Shown: piece after piece, positions 7,859-14,030 of the stretch
How the letters are laid out: each line of letters begins with the position of its first letter
Position numbering within the stretch: position 1 is the stretch's first letter
From: an uncultured Eubacterium sp.
GTDB lineage: Bacteria > Bacillota > Clostridia > Lachnospirales > CAG-274
Reading direction: 5' to 3'
DNA: 14,150 bases
Assembly (NCBI GenBank): GCA_900543365.1
Contig: UQRG01000025.1
Coordinates: 1 to 14,150 of the forward strand
The notes under the pieces: generated by a model
The model's input: only the letters and a program-made list of their open reading frames with translations
Databases searched by the model: none
Told to the model about the DNA's origin: nothing
Program-made: the position numbers and the translations under genes

Positions 7859-7887
7859 TTGACAAGCACTTTTTTATATGATAAAAT
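7859..7887 (+). promoter_or_regulatory. Strong promoter P1 of the rpmG-secE-nusG-rplKA operon
   Basis: Consensus TTGACA (7859-7864), 17-base spacer, TAAAAT (7882-7887) with a TG extension at 7879-7880. The preceding 60 bases are almost pure A/T and could act as an UP element. The start is expected near 7894. It is part of the 314-base gene-free stretch 7728-8041, which holds one terminator, P1, P2 and two leader hairpins. Confidence 0.75.
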
Positions 7888-7919
7888 AACATTTGTTAGC
7901 AATAAAATGAATTTAATGC

Positions 7920-7948
7920 TTGACATAAATAGCTTGTTATGTTATTAT
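7920..7948 (+). promoter_or_regulatory. Strong promoter P2 of the rpmG-secE-nusG-rplKA operon
   Basis: Consensus TTGACA (7920-7925), exactly 17 bases, TATTAT (7943-7948) with extended -10 TG at 7940-7941. The start is expected near 7954-7956, 61 bases downstream of P1's. Tandem consensus promoters suit a highly expressed ribosomal operon. Confidence 0.8.
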
Positions 7949-7951
7949 GAT

Positions 7952-7975
7952 AAAGACGCGTATCGTCTTTTTTTT
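7952..7975 (+). terminator. Terminator-like hairpin at the P2 start point
   Basis: AAAGACG (7952-7958) pairs with CGTCTTT (7964-7970) around a five-base loop, and the T-run continues to 7975 (eight T in all). It looks like an intrinsic terminator or attenuator acting on P1 transcripts. P2 transcripts would start within it. A second hairpin, GTGTG/CACAC (7976-7992), follows directly. Whether it terminates is not known. Confidence 0.5.
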
Positions 7976-8041
7976 GTGTGGAATTTTCACACTAACAAAT
8001 TTAACAAATAAAATTTAATTATTCAGAAAGAGGTGGAAGTC

Positions 8042-8191
8042 TTGAGAACAAGAATTACATTAGCTTGTACAGAGTGTAAGCAGAGAAATTATGACACTAT
8101 GAAGGACAAGAAAGTACATCCTGACAGAATGGAAACTAAGAAGTATTGCAAGTTCTGTAAAACACATACTTTACACAGAGAAACAAAGTAA
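8042..8191 (+). CDS. rpmG: 50S ribosomal protein L33
   Basis: A 49-residue ribosomal protein of the large subunit. The reading frame TTG-AGA-ACA-AGA begins at 8042, six bases after AGGTGG (8031-8036), so the start codon is TTG. The sequence has the L33 pattern: R-T-R-I-T-L-A near the start and two zinc-binding pairs, Cys9/Cys12 and Cys36/Cys39, so this is the zinc-containing form. It ends with LHRETK. It is the first gene of the operon with secE and nusG, a standard Firmicutes arrangement. A small palindrome, AATCCAA/TTGGATT (8190-8205), lies at its stop codon before secE. Confidence 0.95.
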   Translation: MRTRITLACTECKQRNYDTMKDKKVHPDRMETKKYCKFCKTHTLHRETK

Positions 8192-8239
8192 TCCAATTTT
8201 GGATTGACTGCATTTTACCTCACGAAAGGGGAAGTCAGA

Positions 8240-8443
8240 ATGGAAGAAAAGAAGTTCAGTTTTTCCGATTGGGTAAAGGTTCATATTGCTGAATTTAAGC
8301 GTGTTGTATGGCCTTCCAAGGAAGATATTATTAAAGAAACCCTCTCAGTTATTGCAATTTCATTAATTTTCGGTGCAATTATTATAGGCTTTGACTATAT
8401 TGTAGAATTTGGCTACAACGCATTAGTAAATTTATTAGGTTAA
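8240..8443 (+). CDS. secE: Preprotein translocase subunit SecE
   Basis: Small essential subunit of the SecYEG protein-export channel, 67 residues. It shows the amphipathic surface helix with the family signature around HIAEFKRVVWPSKED (15-29) and a single membrane segment at about 35-57, the one-helix form usual in Firmicutes. The start at 8240 is chosen because AAAGGGG (8225-8231) sits eight bases upstream. An in-frame TTG at 8204 would add 12 residues without a ribosome binding site and is in the palindrome after rpmG. It is followed 18 bases later by nusG. Confidence 0.95.
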   Translation: MEEKKFSFSDWVKVHIAEFKRVVWPSKEDIIKETLSVIAISLIFGAIIIGFDYIVEFGYNALVNLLG

Positions 8444-8461
8444 TGAAGTGAGGTTATAACA

Positions 8462-9010
8462 ATGTCAGAGGAACTTTCAAATCAGCTTAGATGGTATGTT
8501 ATCCATACTTATTCTGGCTATGAAAACAAGGTTAAAACCAATATTGAGAAACTTGTCGAAAACGGTGGTCTTGAAGATTTTATTCAAGAAATTTCAGTAC
8601 CAATGGAAGAGGCAGTTGAAATCAAAAATGGTGTACAGAAGACAGTGCTTAGAAAGAAATTTCCGGGTTATGTTCTTCTTAAAATGATAATGAATGACGA
8701 TACATGGTATGTTGTAAGAAACACTAGAGGTGTTACAAGCTTTGTTGGTCCCGGCAGTAAGCCAGTTCCTCTTACAGATGCAGAGGTTATATCTATGGGA
8801 CTTGAAGAAAGCTCAGGAATAACAGATATCGACATTGCTGAAGGTGACTATGTTACAGTTACTTCAGGAGCTTTTGCAGACAATGTCGGCGTTGTTAAAG
8901 AAATCAACTTTGCTAAGAAGACAGTTACAGTTGCTATTTCTTTATTTGGTCGTGAGACTCCAATGGAGCTGGATTTTACACAAGTTCAGCCATTAAATTT
9001 GGACAAGTAA
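8462..9010 (+). CDS. nusG: Transcription termination/antitermination factor NusG
   Basis: General elongation factor that binds the RNA polymerase clamp and modulates pausing, termination and coupling. It has 182 residues. The N-terminal NGN domain (about 8-110) contains RWYVIHTYSGYE at the start, the FPGYVLLKM segment and the WYVVRNTRGVTSFVG stretch. The C-terminal KOW domain (about 127-180) begins EGDYVTVTSGAFADNVGVV. The ATG follows GTGAGG (8448-8453). After the stop the mRNA enters the leader that precedes rplK (9011-9095). No terminator lies between nusG and rplK, so the operon continues. Confidence 0.97.
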   Translation: MSEELSNQLRWYVIHTYSGYENKVKTNIEKLVENGGLEDFIQEISVPMEEAVEIKNGVQKTVLRKKFPGYVLLKMIMNDDTWYVVRNTRGVTSFVGPGSKPVPLTDAEVISMGLEESSGITDIDIAEGDYVTVTSGAFADNVGVVKEINFAKKTVTVAISLFGRETPMELDFTQVQPLNLDK

Positions 9011-9021
9011 ACTGATATTAT

Positions 9022-9075
9022 TGAGGATGTAATCCTCAGTGGGAGGGAAAATCCCATTATCCCGCTAATTACCAC
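9022..9075 (+). promoter_or_regulatory. L1-binding-site mimic in the mRNA before rplK (copy 1)
   Basis: The motif GTGGGAGGG (9039-9047) paired with ATTACCAC (9068-9075) brackets an inner stem GGGA/TCCC (9045-9055). 23S rRNA carries GUGGGAGG and AAAUACCAC in the helix bound by protein L1, and L1 is known to repress its own operon by binding such a copy in the mRNA. A 7-bp hairpin (TGAGGAT/ATCCTCA, 9022-9038) abuts it upstream. The ribosome binding site AGGAGGTG for rplK follows at 9081. Confidence 0.7.
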
Positions 9076-9095
9076 ATTATAGGAGGTGCCTTAAA

Positions 9096-9521
9096 ATGGC
9101 AAAAAAGGTTGAAGGTTTTATTAAGTTACAGATTGCTGCTGGTAAAGCTACACCAGCACCACCAGTTGGTCCTGCTTTAGGTCAGCATGGTGTTAATATT
9201 ATGGGCTTCTGTAAGGAGTTCAATGAAAGAACTGCTAAGGATGCAGGTCTTATTATTCCAGTTGTTATTACAGTATATCAGGACAAGAGCTTTACATTTA
9301 TTACAAAGACTCCTCCTGCAGCTGTTCTTTTAAAGAAGGCTTGTAAGATTGAGTCTGGTTCAGGTGTTCCTAACAAGACTAAGGTTGCTACTATTTCAAA
9401 AGCTGAGGTTCAGAAGATTGCTGAATTAAAGATGCAGGATTTAACTGCTGCTTCACTTGATGCTGCTATTAGTATGGTTGCAGGTACAGCTAGAAGTATG
9501 GGTATCGTTGTTGAGGACTAA
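9096..9521 (+). CDS. rplK: 50S ribosomal protein L11
   Basis: L11 forms the GTPase-associated centre of the large subunit with 23S rRNA and contacts elongation factors and the stringent-response enzyme. It has 141 residues, the standard length. The N-terminal domain has the proline-rich TPAPPVGPALGQHGVNIM segment (19-36), the site near which thiostrepton-type antibiotics bind, and the C-terminal RNA-binding domain starts at about 72 (KTPPAAVLLKKA). The ATG is preceded by AGGAGGTG. Upstream is an L1-binding mimic; a second one lies between this gene and rplA. Confidence 0.98.
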   Translation: MAKKVEGFIKLQIAAGKATPAPPVGPALGQHGVNIMGFCKEFNERTAKDAGLIIPVVITVYQDKSFTFITKTPPAAVLLKKACKIESGSGVPNKTKVATISKAEVQKIAELKMQDLTAASLDAAISMVAGTARSMGIVVED

Positions 9522-9546
9522 TTTTAGGACTATTTGTTGTTGATGC

Positions 9547-9575
9547 GTGGGAGGGAATACTCCCGATATTACCAC
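9547..9575 (+). promoter_or_regulatory. L1-binding-site mimic in the mRNA before rplA (copy 2)
   Basis: GTGGGAGGG (9547-9555) and ATTACCAC (9568-9575) again flank an inner stem GGGA/TCCC (9553-9564). This is a compact second copy of the element at 9039-9075. It ends three bases before the rplA ribosome binding site AAGGAGG (9578-9584), so L1 bound here would be placed to hinder initiation on its own gene. Confidence 0.7.
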
Positions 9576-9591
9576 TTAAGGAGGAACTATT

Positions 9592-10287
9592 GTGAAAAGA
9601 GGAAAGAAATATCTCGAAAAGAGTAAGCTTGTTAATAAGGCTAATTTATATGATGTAACTGAGGCTTGTGCTTTAATTCCACAGGTTAGCACAGCTAAGT
9701 TTGACGAAACTGTTGAGGCTCATATCCGTTTAGGTGTTGACAGCCGTCACGCTGACCAGCAGGTTAGAGGTGCTGTTGTTCTCCCACACGGTACTGGTAA
9801 GACTGTTAGAGTTCTTGTATTTGCTAAGAATGCTAAGGCTGATGAAGCAACTGCTGCAGGTGCAGATTTTGTAGGTGCAGAGGATTTAGTAGCTAAGATT
9901 CAGCAGGAAAACTGGTTTGACTTTGATGTAGTTGTTGCTACACCAGATATGATGGGTCTTGTTGGTAGAATCGGTAGAGTTTTAGGTCCTAAGGGTTTAA
10001 TGCCTAACCCTAAGGCTGGTACTGTAACTATGGATATAGCTAAGGCTATTGAAGAAATTAAGGCTGGTAAGATTGAGTACAGACTTGATAAGACTAACAT
10101 TATCCATGTTCCAGTTGGTAAGGTTTCTTTTGGTGCTGAAAAGCTTCAGGAAAACTTCCAGACTCTTATGAGTGCTATTGTTAAGGCTAAGCCATCTGCT
10201 GCTAAGGGTACTTACTTAAAGTCAGTTGTTCTTACAACTACAATGGGTCCTAGCGTTAAGGTTAATGCTGCTAAGATTTCAGAGTAA
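9592..10287 (+). CDS. rplA: 50S ribosomal protein L1
   Basis: L1 forms the mobile stalk of the large subunit that handles deacylated tRNA leaving the E site, and acts as a translational repressor of rplK-rplA. It has 231 residues, the standard bacterial length. The sequence is L1 throughout: MKRGKKYLEKSKLV at the start, VRGAVVLPHGTGKT in domain I, the conserved GRIGRVLGPKGLMPNPKAGTV segment, and a closing LTTTMGPSVKV. The start is GTG at 9592, seven bases after AAGGAGG. It is the last gene of the operon; a strong terminator follows and rplJ-rplL do not. Confidence 0.98.
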   Translation: MKRGKKYLEKSKLVNKANLYDVTEACALIPQVSTAKFDETVEAHIRLGVDSRHADQQVRGAVVLPHGTGKTVRVLVFAKNAKADEATAAGADFVGAEDLVAKIQQENWFDFDVVVATPDMMGLVGRIGRVLGPKGLMPNPKAGTVTMDIAKAIEEIKAGKIEYRLDKTNIIHVPVGKVSFGAEKLQENFQTLMSAIVKAKPSAAKGTYLKSVVLTTTMGPSVKVNAAKISE

Positions 10288-10313
10288 TTTTGAATAATTA
10301 AATTTGTTAATAG

Positions 10314-10345
10314 AAAAAAGGACTACTTAATTGTGGTCCTTTTTT
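10314..10345 (+). terminator. Strong intrinsic terminator after rplA
   Basis: Six A, then GGACTAC (10320-10326), a six-base loop, GTGGTCC (10333-10339) and six T (10340-10345): a 13-bp stem with one G-T pair. The A-run makes it potentially bidirectional, useful because the next gene (deacetylase) is convergent and ends at 10468. Between 10346 and 10467 I see only a short TTA repeat (10408-10422). Confidence 0.92.
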
Positions 10346-10467
10346 AAATAATATATAATTTGTATGAAAGTAATGGATTGTCATTATGGGCAATTATGAA
10401 AAATATGTTATTATTATTATTATGACTAATTATTACTACAAAACAGTTATTTGATTGATAATTATAC

Positions 10468-11244
10468 CTATTCTTTATTTAACTTTTCCAGCTTTAATTT
10501 ACTTACACCAACAAATTCCACACTATCCCCTACTTCTTTTAAAACCTCATTTATAGCATTAGCAGTTACTTTACCACCTTCAGCACCAACATGACCAATG
10601 GCTACACTATACCCTTTTTCCTTAGCAATATTTATAGCTTTTCTCAAGTTTTCTTTTATCTTTTCTTTACTTTGTGTACTATCAAGAAATACATCTCTTT
10701 TTACTGTAGGAATTCCAAGTTCTTTAGCTGTATCATAAGCAACGGATTTTCCTGTTGTAACACTATCTACATAGTACCACCCTTTTTCTTTAGCAATTTT
10801 AAGTATTTCAGTCATTTTTTCTTTATCTTCAGTTATAAGAGAACCCATATGGTTATTAAAGCCTAGAGCTTTATTTATTTGATTTGCATTTTTAGTAAAT
10901 GTTTCTTTAACTTCATCAATAGACATATTTCCCAAAATAGGAGTAGCACCAAGCCAACTTCTTTTGCCTGTATGTGCTTCCATAGGTTGATGTAATATAA
11001 CTTCTTTACCTTTTTCTATTAGTTTATTCATTTCATCTTCACTATTAGGCATATATGGCATAACAGCTCCGGTAAATTCAATAGGCAGGTTAAGAATTTC
11101 TTCAGTGCCACTTTGATTATTTCCAAAATCATCAATAACTATGGCTACTTTAGGTTTTTCATTAGCTATAATAACTAGTCTGGCAGTAAGAGCTATAAAT
11201 ATTGACAAAAGTATAAATTCAATAATAGTAACAGTAAATTTCAT
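10468..11244 (-). CDS. Divergent polysaccharide deacetylase family protein, membrane-anchored
   Basis: A 258-residue protein with an N-terminal hydrophobic segment (about 5-27, likely signal anchor) and an extracytoplasmic domain of the divergent polysaccharide deacetylase family (YibQ-like, NodB-related fold). Motifs in order: VAIVIDDFGNN with the Asp38-Asp39 pair, LHQPMEA at 84-90, FNNHMGS at 129-135, a VDS-TT stretch at 159-164, RDVFLD at 183-188 and AIGHVG around His218. These are the places where the family's putative metal and catalytic residues lie; substrate and activity are unknown, probably cell-wall or envelope polysaccharide. The ribosome site GAAAGGTG is seen at 11250-11257. It is a single gene divergent from yfcE. 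It could be called a hypothetical deacetylase. Confidence 0.85.
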   Translation of the reverse strand: MKFTVTIIEFILLSIFIALTARLVIIANEKPKVAIVIDDFGNNQSGTEEILNLPIEFTGAVMPYMPNSEDEMNKLIEKGKEVILHQPMEAHTGKRSWLGATPILGNMSIDEVKETFTKNANQINKALGFNNHMGSLITEDKEKMTEILKIAKEKGWYYVDSVTTGKSVAYDTAKELGIPTVKRDVFLDSTQSKEKIKENLRKAINIAKEKGYSVAIGHVGAEGGKVTANAINEVLKEVGDSVEFVGVSKLKLEKLNKE

Positions 11245-11277
11245 ATTTACACCTTTCTTTATTTTTGATATTATTAA

Positions 11278-11285
11278 ATTATAAT
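11278..11285. promoter_or_regulatory. Shared palindromic -10 between divergent genes
   Basis: ATTATAAT contains TATAAT on the + strand (11280-11285, toward yfcE) and on the - strand (11283-11278, toward the deacetylase). No good -35 is visible on either side within the 69-base divergent gap. Weak, since the gap is nearly all A/T. Confidence 0.3.
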
Positions 11286-11313
11286 ATAACTATATTTTTT
11301 AAGGAGAATGATT

Positions 11314-11859
11314 ATGAAATTAATGTTTGCATCTGATATTCACGGTTCACTTTATTATGCTGAAAAAACTGTAAATGCTTATAAAGTAGAAAAGGCTCAG
11401 AAACTTATTTTATTAGGTGATTTACTTTATCACGGACCTAGGAATGATTTACCTAAGGATTATAATCCAAAGGCTGTTATTGACCTTTTAAATGGAATTA
11501 AAGAAGAAATATTAGCTGTAAGGGGTAATTGTGAGGCAGAAGTTGACCAAATGGTACTTAATTTTCCTGTTATGGCAGAATATTGTACAATGTTTGTTGA
11601 TGATAGAATGTGGTTTATTACACACGGTCATAAGTTTAATATTTCTAATCCGCCTATGGTTAAAAAAGGTGATTTGCTTATTCACGGTCACACGCATATT
11701 CAAGCTATGGAAGAACAACCTGAAGGATATATTTATATTAATCCAGGCTCTGTATCTATACCTAAAAATGGAAATAAAAATAGCTATATGATTTATGAAG
11801 ATGGCAAATTTACTATAAAGGATTTTGAAAACAATGTTATAAAGGAGTATGAGCTTTAA
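11314..11859 (+). CDS. yfcE: YfcE-type metallophosphoesterase (phosphodiesterase)
   Basis: A 181-residue calcineurin-like phosphoesterase of the YfcE/MJ0936 group; E. coli YfcE is a Mn-dependent phosphodiesterase, the natural substrate being unclear. All metal-ligand motifs are present: Asp8 and His10 in SDIHG, Asp36 in LGDLLYHGPRN, Asn72 in RGNCE, His104 in THGH, and His126/His128 of HGHTH (124-128), then NPGS. The ATG at 11314 is chosen because AAGGAG (11301-11306) lies seven bases upstream; another ATG at 11308 is only one base from that site. The stop overlaps the AEC transporter start (TAATG), so both are co-transcribed and probably translationally coupled. Confidence 0.93.
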   Translation: MKLMFASDIHGSLYYAEKTVNAYKVEKAQKLILLGDLLYHGPRNDLPKDYNPKAVIDLLNGIKEEILAVRGNCEAEVDQMVLNFPVMAEYCTMFVDDRMWFITHGHKFNISNPPMVKKGDLLIHGHTHIQAMEEQPEGYIYINPGSVSIPKNGNKNSYMIYEDGKFTIKDFENNVIKEYEL

Positions 11860-12848
11860 TGTCAACACTTACATTTTCGTTTAATGCTGTTGCACCTATA
11901 ATTCTAACTATATTTATTGGTTATTTTTTGCAAAAAATAAAACTTGTGCCTGAAGAATTTTGGGCACAAGCTAATAAAATAGTATTTAATTTAGCTATTC
12001 CATCATATCTTTTTTATTGTGTTTACAATATAGAAAGTTTTGATTATATTAATTGGAAATTAACACTAATTGCAGCTGCTCTTGTTATTGTAATTTGTAT
12101 TTTAGCTACAATATTCTTTTACATTTATACAAAGGATAGAGGTAAAAGAGGTGTACTTATACAGTGTGCTTTTCGTTCAAATTATGCTATAATTGGTATT
12201 CCTCTTGCCAGAGCTATGGGTGGCGAAAGTGTTATGGGTACGGCTGCTGTTATGTCTGCTATTGGCATACCTACTTTCAATATGTTGGCAGTTATTGTGT
12301 TAACTATTCATAGCTATGATAATAGTGGTAAAAAAATTTCAATACTTAGTATTTTAAAGTCTATTTGTAAAAATCCACTTATTATAGGTTGTTTTTTAGG
12401 TCTTGTGTGTCTTTGTTTGAGAGATTATGTACCATTTACTATTAAGGATAATGTGCCATTTTTGTATGAAACTGTTAAGGATATGGGGAATTTAGCTACA
12501 CCCCTTGCCCTTCTTGTTTTAGGTGGTAGATTTAAAATTTCTGCAGTTAAGGAACTTGCAAGGGATATTTCTTTAGGTGTTTTGTGGCGTCTTGTTATTA
12601 CGCCAGCTTGTTGTTTAGTTGCTCTTATATTACTTAGTAAATATGGTGTAGTTAATGTAACTGCTGGTGATTTTCCGGCTTTTATAGGATTTTATGGTTC
12701 TCCTGTAGCTGTTAGTTCTGCTATTATGGCTGAAAGTATGAATTGCCACGGTGAACTTTCAAGGCAACTTGTTATTTGGTGTAATGTTGTTTCTATATTT
12801 ACTGTATTTGCACTTATTGTTATTTTTAAGGGATTAGGATTTATTTAA
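11859..12848 (+). CDS. AEC-family transporter (auxin efflux carrier-like permease)
   Basis: A 329-residue membrane protein of roughly eight to ten hydrophobic helices, matching the bacterial AEC family (proteins such as MleP and YfdV transport malate or similar organic anions). Family features seen: an opening helix FNAVAPIILTIFIGYFL, the FRSNYAIIGIPLA segment after about 100, NPLIIGCFLGL at the middle and LATPLALLVLGG in the second half, where the repeated half-structure begins again. The substrate cannot be told from the sequence. The start ATG overlaps the yfcE stop by one base, with AAAGGAG (11841-11847) inside yfcE. A bidirectional terminator lies about 200 bases downstream. Confidence 0.9.
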   Translation: MSTLTFSFNAVAPIILTIFIGYFLQKIKLVPEEFWAQANKIVFNLAIPSYLFYCVYNIESFDYINWKLTLIAAALVIVICILATIFFYIYTKDRGKRGVLIQCAFRSNYAIIGIPLARAMGGESVMGTAAVMSAIGIPTFNMLAVIVLTIHSYDNSGKKISILSILKSICKNPLIIGCFLGLVCLCLRDYVPFTIKDNVPFLYETVKDMGNLATPLALLVLGGRFKISAVKELARDISLGVLWRLVITPACCLVALILLSKYGVVNVTAGDFPAFIGFYGSPVAVSSAIMAESMNCHGELSRQLVIWCNVVSIFTVFALIVIFKGLGFI

Positions 12849-12987
12849 TTAAATTTATAATTTAAGATAATAAGATTAGTATTAAGAAAATAATTTATAA
12901 TTAATAGATAATATACAATTTATATATGTATCTATATTGTAACAAAAAAATTTTTAAGTTAATGTAAAAAGTATATATTATTACAAT

Positions 12988-13023
12988 CTATAAAGTTTTG
13001 TCATTGAAAATAAAACTTTATAG
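12988..13023. repeat. Perfect 12-bp inverted repeat after the AEC gene
   Basis: CTATAAAGTTTT (12988-12999) and AAAACTTTATAG (13012-13023) are exact reverse complements separated by 12 bases. No T-run follows. It could form an A/T-rich stem in RNA or be a protein site, but A/T-rich DNA gives such repeats more readily. It lies in the convergent gap 12849-13113. Confidence 0.6.
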
Positions 13024-13056
13024 TAAATTTAAAGGCTATAATTTATTTATAACGAA

Positions 13057-13087
13057 AAAAAGAAGTGGTACGAAACCACTTCTTTTT
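13057..13087. terminator. Bidirectional intrinsic terminator between AEC transporter and hpf
   Basis: Arms 13057-13069 and 13075-13087 (AAAAAGAAGTGGT and its exact complement, five-base loop) give a 13-bp stem with five A on one flank and five T on the other. It can end transcription from both directions, fitting convergent neighbours. Confidence 0.93.
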
Positions 13088-13113
13088 ATTTAAAGAAAAA
13101 AACAATAAAATTT

Positions 13114-13659
13114 TTAAATTTCAGGTTCAATTAAGCCATAAGCACCATCTTTACGCTTATAAACAATGGCAATTTCATCAGTTTCAGCATTTCTAAAAAT
13201 GAAGAAATTATGACCCATCATATCCATTTCCATACAAGCTTCTTCAGCGTCCATAGGCTTTACAAAGAACTTTTTAGACTTAACGATATTTACTGCATCT
13301 TCATCAGTATATTCATCAGCATCAAGAGCAAGAGCATTAAGCTCATCAGCAAAAGCCGGACTTTTTTTGGCTCTATCGTGAAGCTTATTCTTATACTTAA
13401 CCATCTGTCTTTCAAGAATATCAACAGCCTCGTCAACAGCTGCCATAAAATCGCTGTTTATAACTTCAGCCTTAATTATTCTCTTATTAGGAAGGCTTAT
13501 TGTAACATCAACCTTCTTATCAAGTTTAACTTCAGTCAGTACGATGTTGGCTTCAGATTCTGCTGGGAAAAGCTTAGCAATTCTATTAAGCTTAGCAGTA
13601 ATCTTATTACTGAAATTTTCAGTTACATCAAAATTCTTACCAATAAATGAATAACGCAT
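13114..13659 (-). CDS. hpf: Long-form ribosome hibernation promoting factor
   Basis: A ribosome-binding protein that pairs 70S ribosomes into inactive 100S dimers in stationary phase or stress. Its 181 residues fit the long form of Firmicutes: an N-terminal RaiA/YfiA-like domain at about 1-100 (MRYSFIGKNFDVTENFSNKI and the VDVTISLPNKRIIKAE strand region), a linker rich in Asp/Ala, and the C-terminal dimerization domain (about 128-181) with KKFFVKPMDAEEACMEMDMMGHNFFIFRNAETDEIAIVYKR-type content, of which GHNFFIFRNAETDEI is the hallmark. The ribosome site AAAGGAG is nine bases upstream of the ATG. A sigma-H-like promoter is at 13730-13756. It is a single gene. Confidence 0.95.
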   Translation of the reverse strand: MRYSFIGKNFDVTENFSNKITAKLNRIAKLFPAESEANIVLTEVKLDKKVDVTISLPNKRIIKAEVINSDFMAAVDEAVDILERQMVKYKNKLHDRAKKSPAFADELNALALDADEYTDEDAVNIVKSKKFFVKPMDAEEACMEMDMMGHNFFIFRNAETDEIAIVYKRKDGAYGLIEPEI

Positions 13660-13729
13660 AAAACCAACTCCTTTGTAATAACACGAGATAAATAAATGTA
13701 AGTTTACAAATAAACATCTCTTAATATAA

Positions 13730-13756
13730 ATATTCTACATAAGATAGTTATTTCCT
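13730..13756 (-). promoter_or_regulatory. Putative sigma-H promoter of hpf
   Basis: Read on the - strand: AGGAAAT (13756-13750), 11 bases, GTAGAATAT (13738-13730). This fits the sigma-H consensus RnAGGAwWW-N11/12-RnnGAATWW at every defined position. hpf (yvyD) of B. subtilis is known to use sigma-H as well as sigma-B. I see no sigma-A promoter as good as this upstream of the gene. Confidence 0.55.
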
Positions 13757-13890
13757 TTATTTTTTTAAAAAAATTTTTTAGACAGTTAAAAAATAAATTT
13801 TACAACAATTTTTCACAAAAATAAAAAACCTACTTTTTAAGCCATTTGTAGTATATTTTGTGAATAATGTGATTTTTGTGGATAAGTGTA

Positions 13891-13920
13891 ATAATTAACA
13901 ACAATTCTGTTGATAATTAT
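13891..13920. repeat. Inverted repeat around the third DnaA box
   Basis: 13-base arms, 13891-13903 and 13908-13920, pair with one mismatch around the four bases ATTC. The right arm contains TGTTGATAA (13908-13916), the degenerate DnaA box. It lies exactly between the two perfect boxes. Confidence 0.5.
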
Positions 13921-13943
13921 AGTAATACTATTGTGGATAAGTG

Positions 13944-14007
13944 GGAAAACTTTGTTAATAACCTTATTTAGCTTGTTTTTATTGTGGGTATTTTAATAAA
14001 GTTTTCC
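13944..14007. repeat. Long-spaced inverted repeat linking the two halves of the DnaA-box cluster
   Basis: GGAAAACTTTGTTAA (13944-13958) pairs with TTAATAAAGTTTTCC (13993-14007) with one G-T position, around 34 bases. It lies between the reverse-oriented and forward-oriented DnaA boxes. Confidence 0.5.
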
Positions 14008-14030
14008 ACAAAGTTAAAAACATTTCCACA

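Larger units (their letters stand above)
13859..14030. other. DnaA-box cluster, candidate replication origin or DnaA-binding region
   Basis: Within the 491-base gene-free stretch 13660-14150 are, on the reverse strand, two perfect DnaA boxes (13877-13885 and 13932-13940) plus TGTGAATAA (13859-13867, fits TTATNCACA) and TGTTGATAA (13908-13916, one mismatch). On the + strand are TTTTCCACA (14002-14010, one mismatch) and ATTTCCACA (14022-14030, two). The perfect boxes share a 13-base direct repeat, TTGTGGATAAGTG (13876 and 13931), 55 bases apart. The flank 14031-14130 is extremely A/T-rich, suitable for unwinding. DnaA binding is inferred. Whether this is the origin itself, or a secondary cluster, depends on where dnaA lies. 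Confidence 0.65.

Noticed and set aside
7955..8041. Riboswitch or T-box in the rpmG leader
   Set aside because: Too short, no conserved T-box or riboswitch sequence seen, only two small hairpins.
8204..8239. TTG start 12 codons upstream for SecE
   Set aside because: It lies in the palindrome after rpmG without a ribosome binding site, while ATG 8240 has AAAGGGG at the right distance.
10288..10345. L10-type leader after rplA
   Set aside because: The structure is a plain terminator and no rplJ gene follows.
10408..10422. Five TTA units as a microsatellite
   Set aside because: Too short and in simple A/T-rich gap sequence to imply phase variation.
10591..10866. A Phe/Ser/Tyr-rich open frame opposite the deacetylase
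   Set aside because: Composition is that of the complement of a Lys/Glu-rich A/T-rich gene; no motif.
11308..11313. ATG two codons upstream for YfcE
   Set aside because: Only one base from the AAGGAG site; ATG 11314 has proper spacing and the normal family start.
12852..12913. Imperfect direct repeat of about 20 bases (AATTTATAATT...AGATAATA)
   Set aside because: Pure A/T composition makes such similarity likely by chance; no mobile-element features.
13210..13650. A 146-codon open frame on the + strand opposite hpf
   Set aside because: Antisense shadow of hpf with low-complexity composition, no family features and no ribosome binding site.
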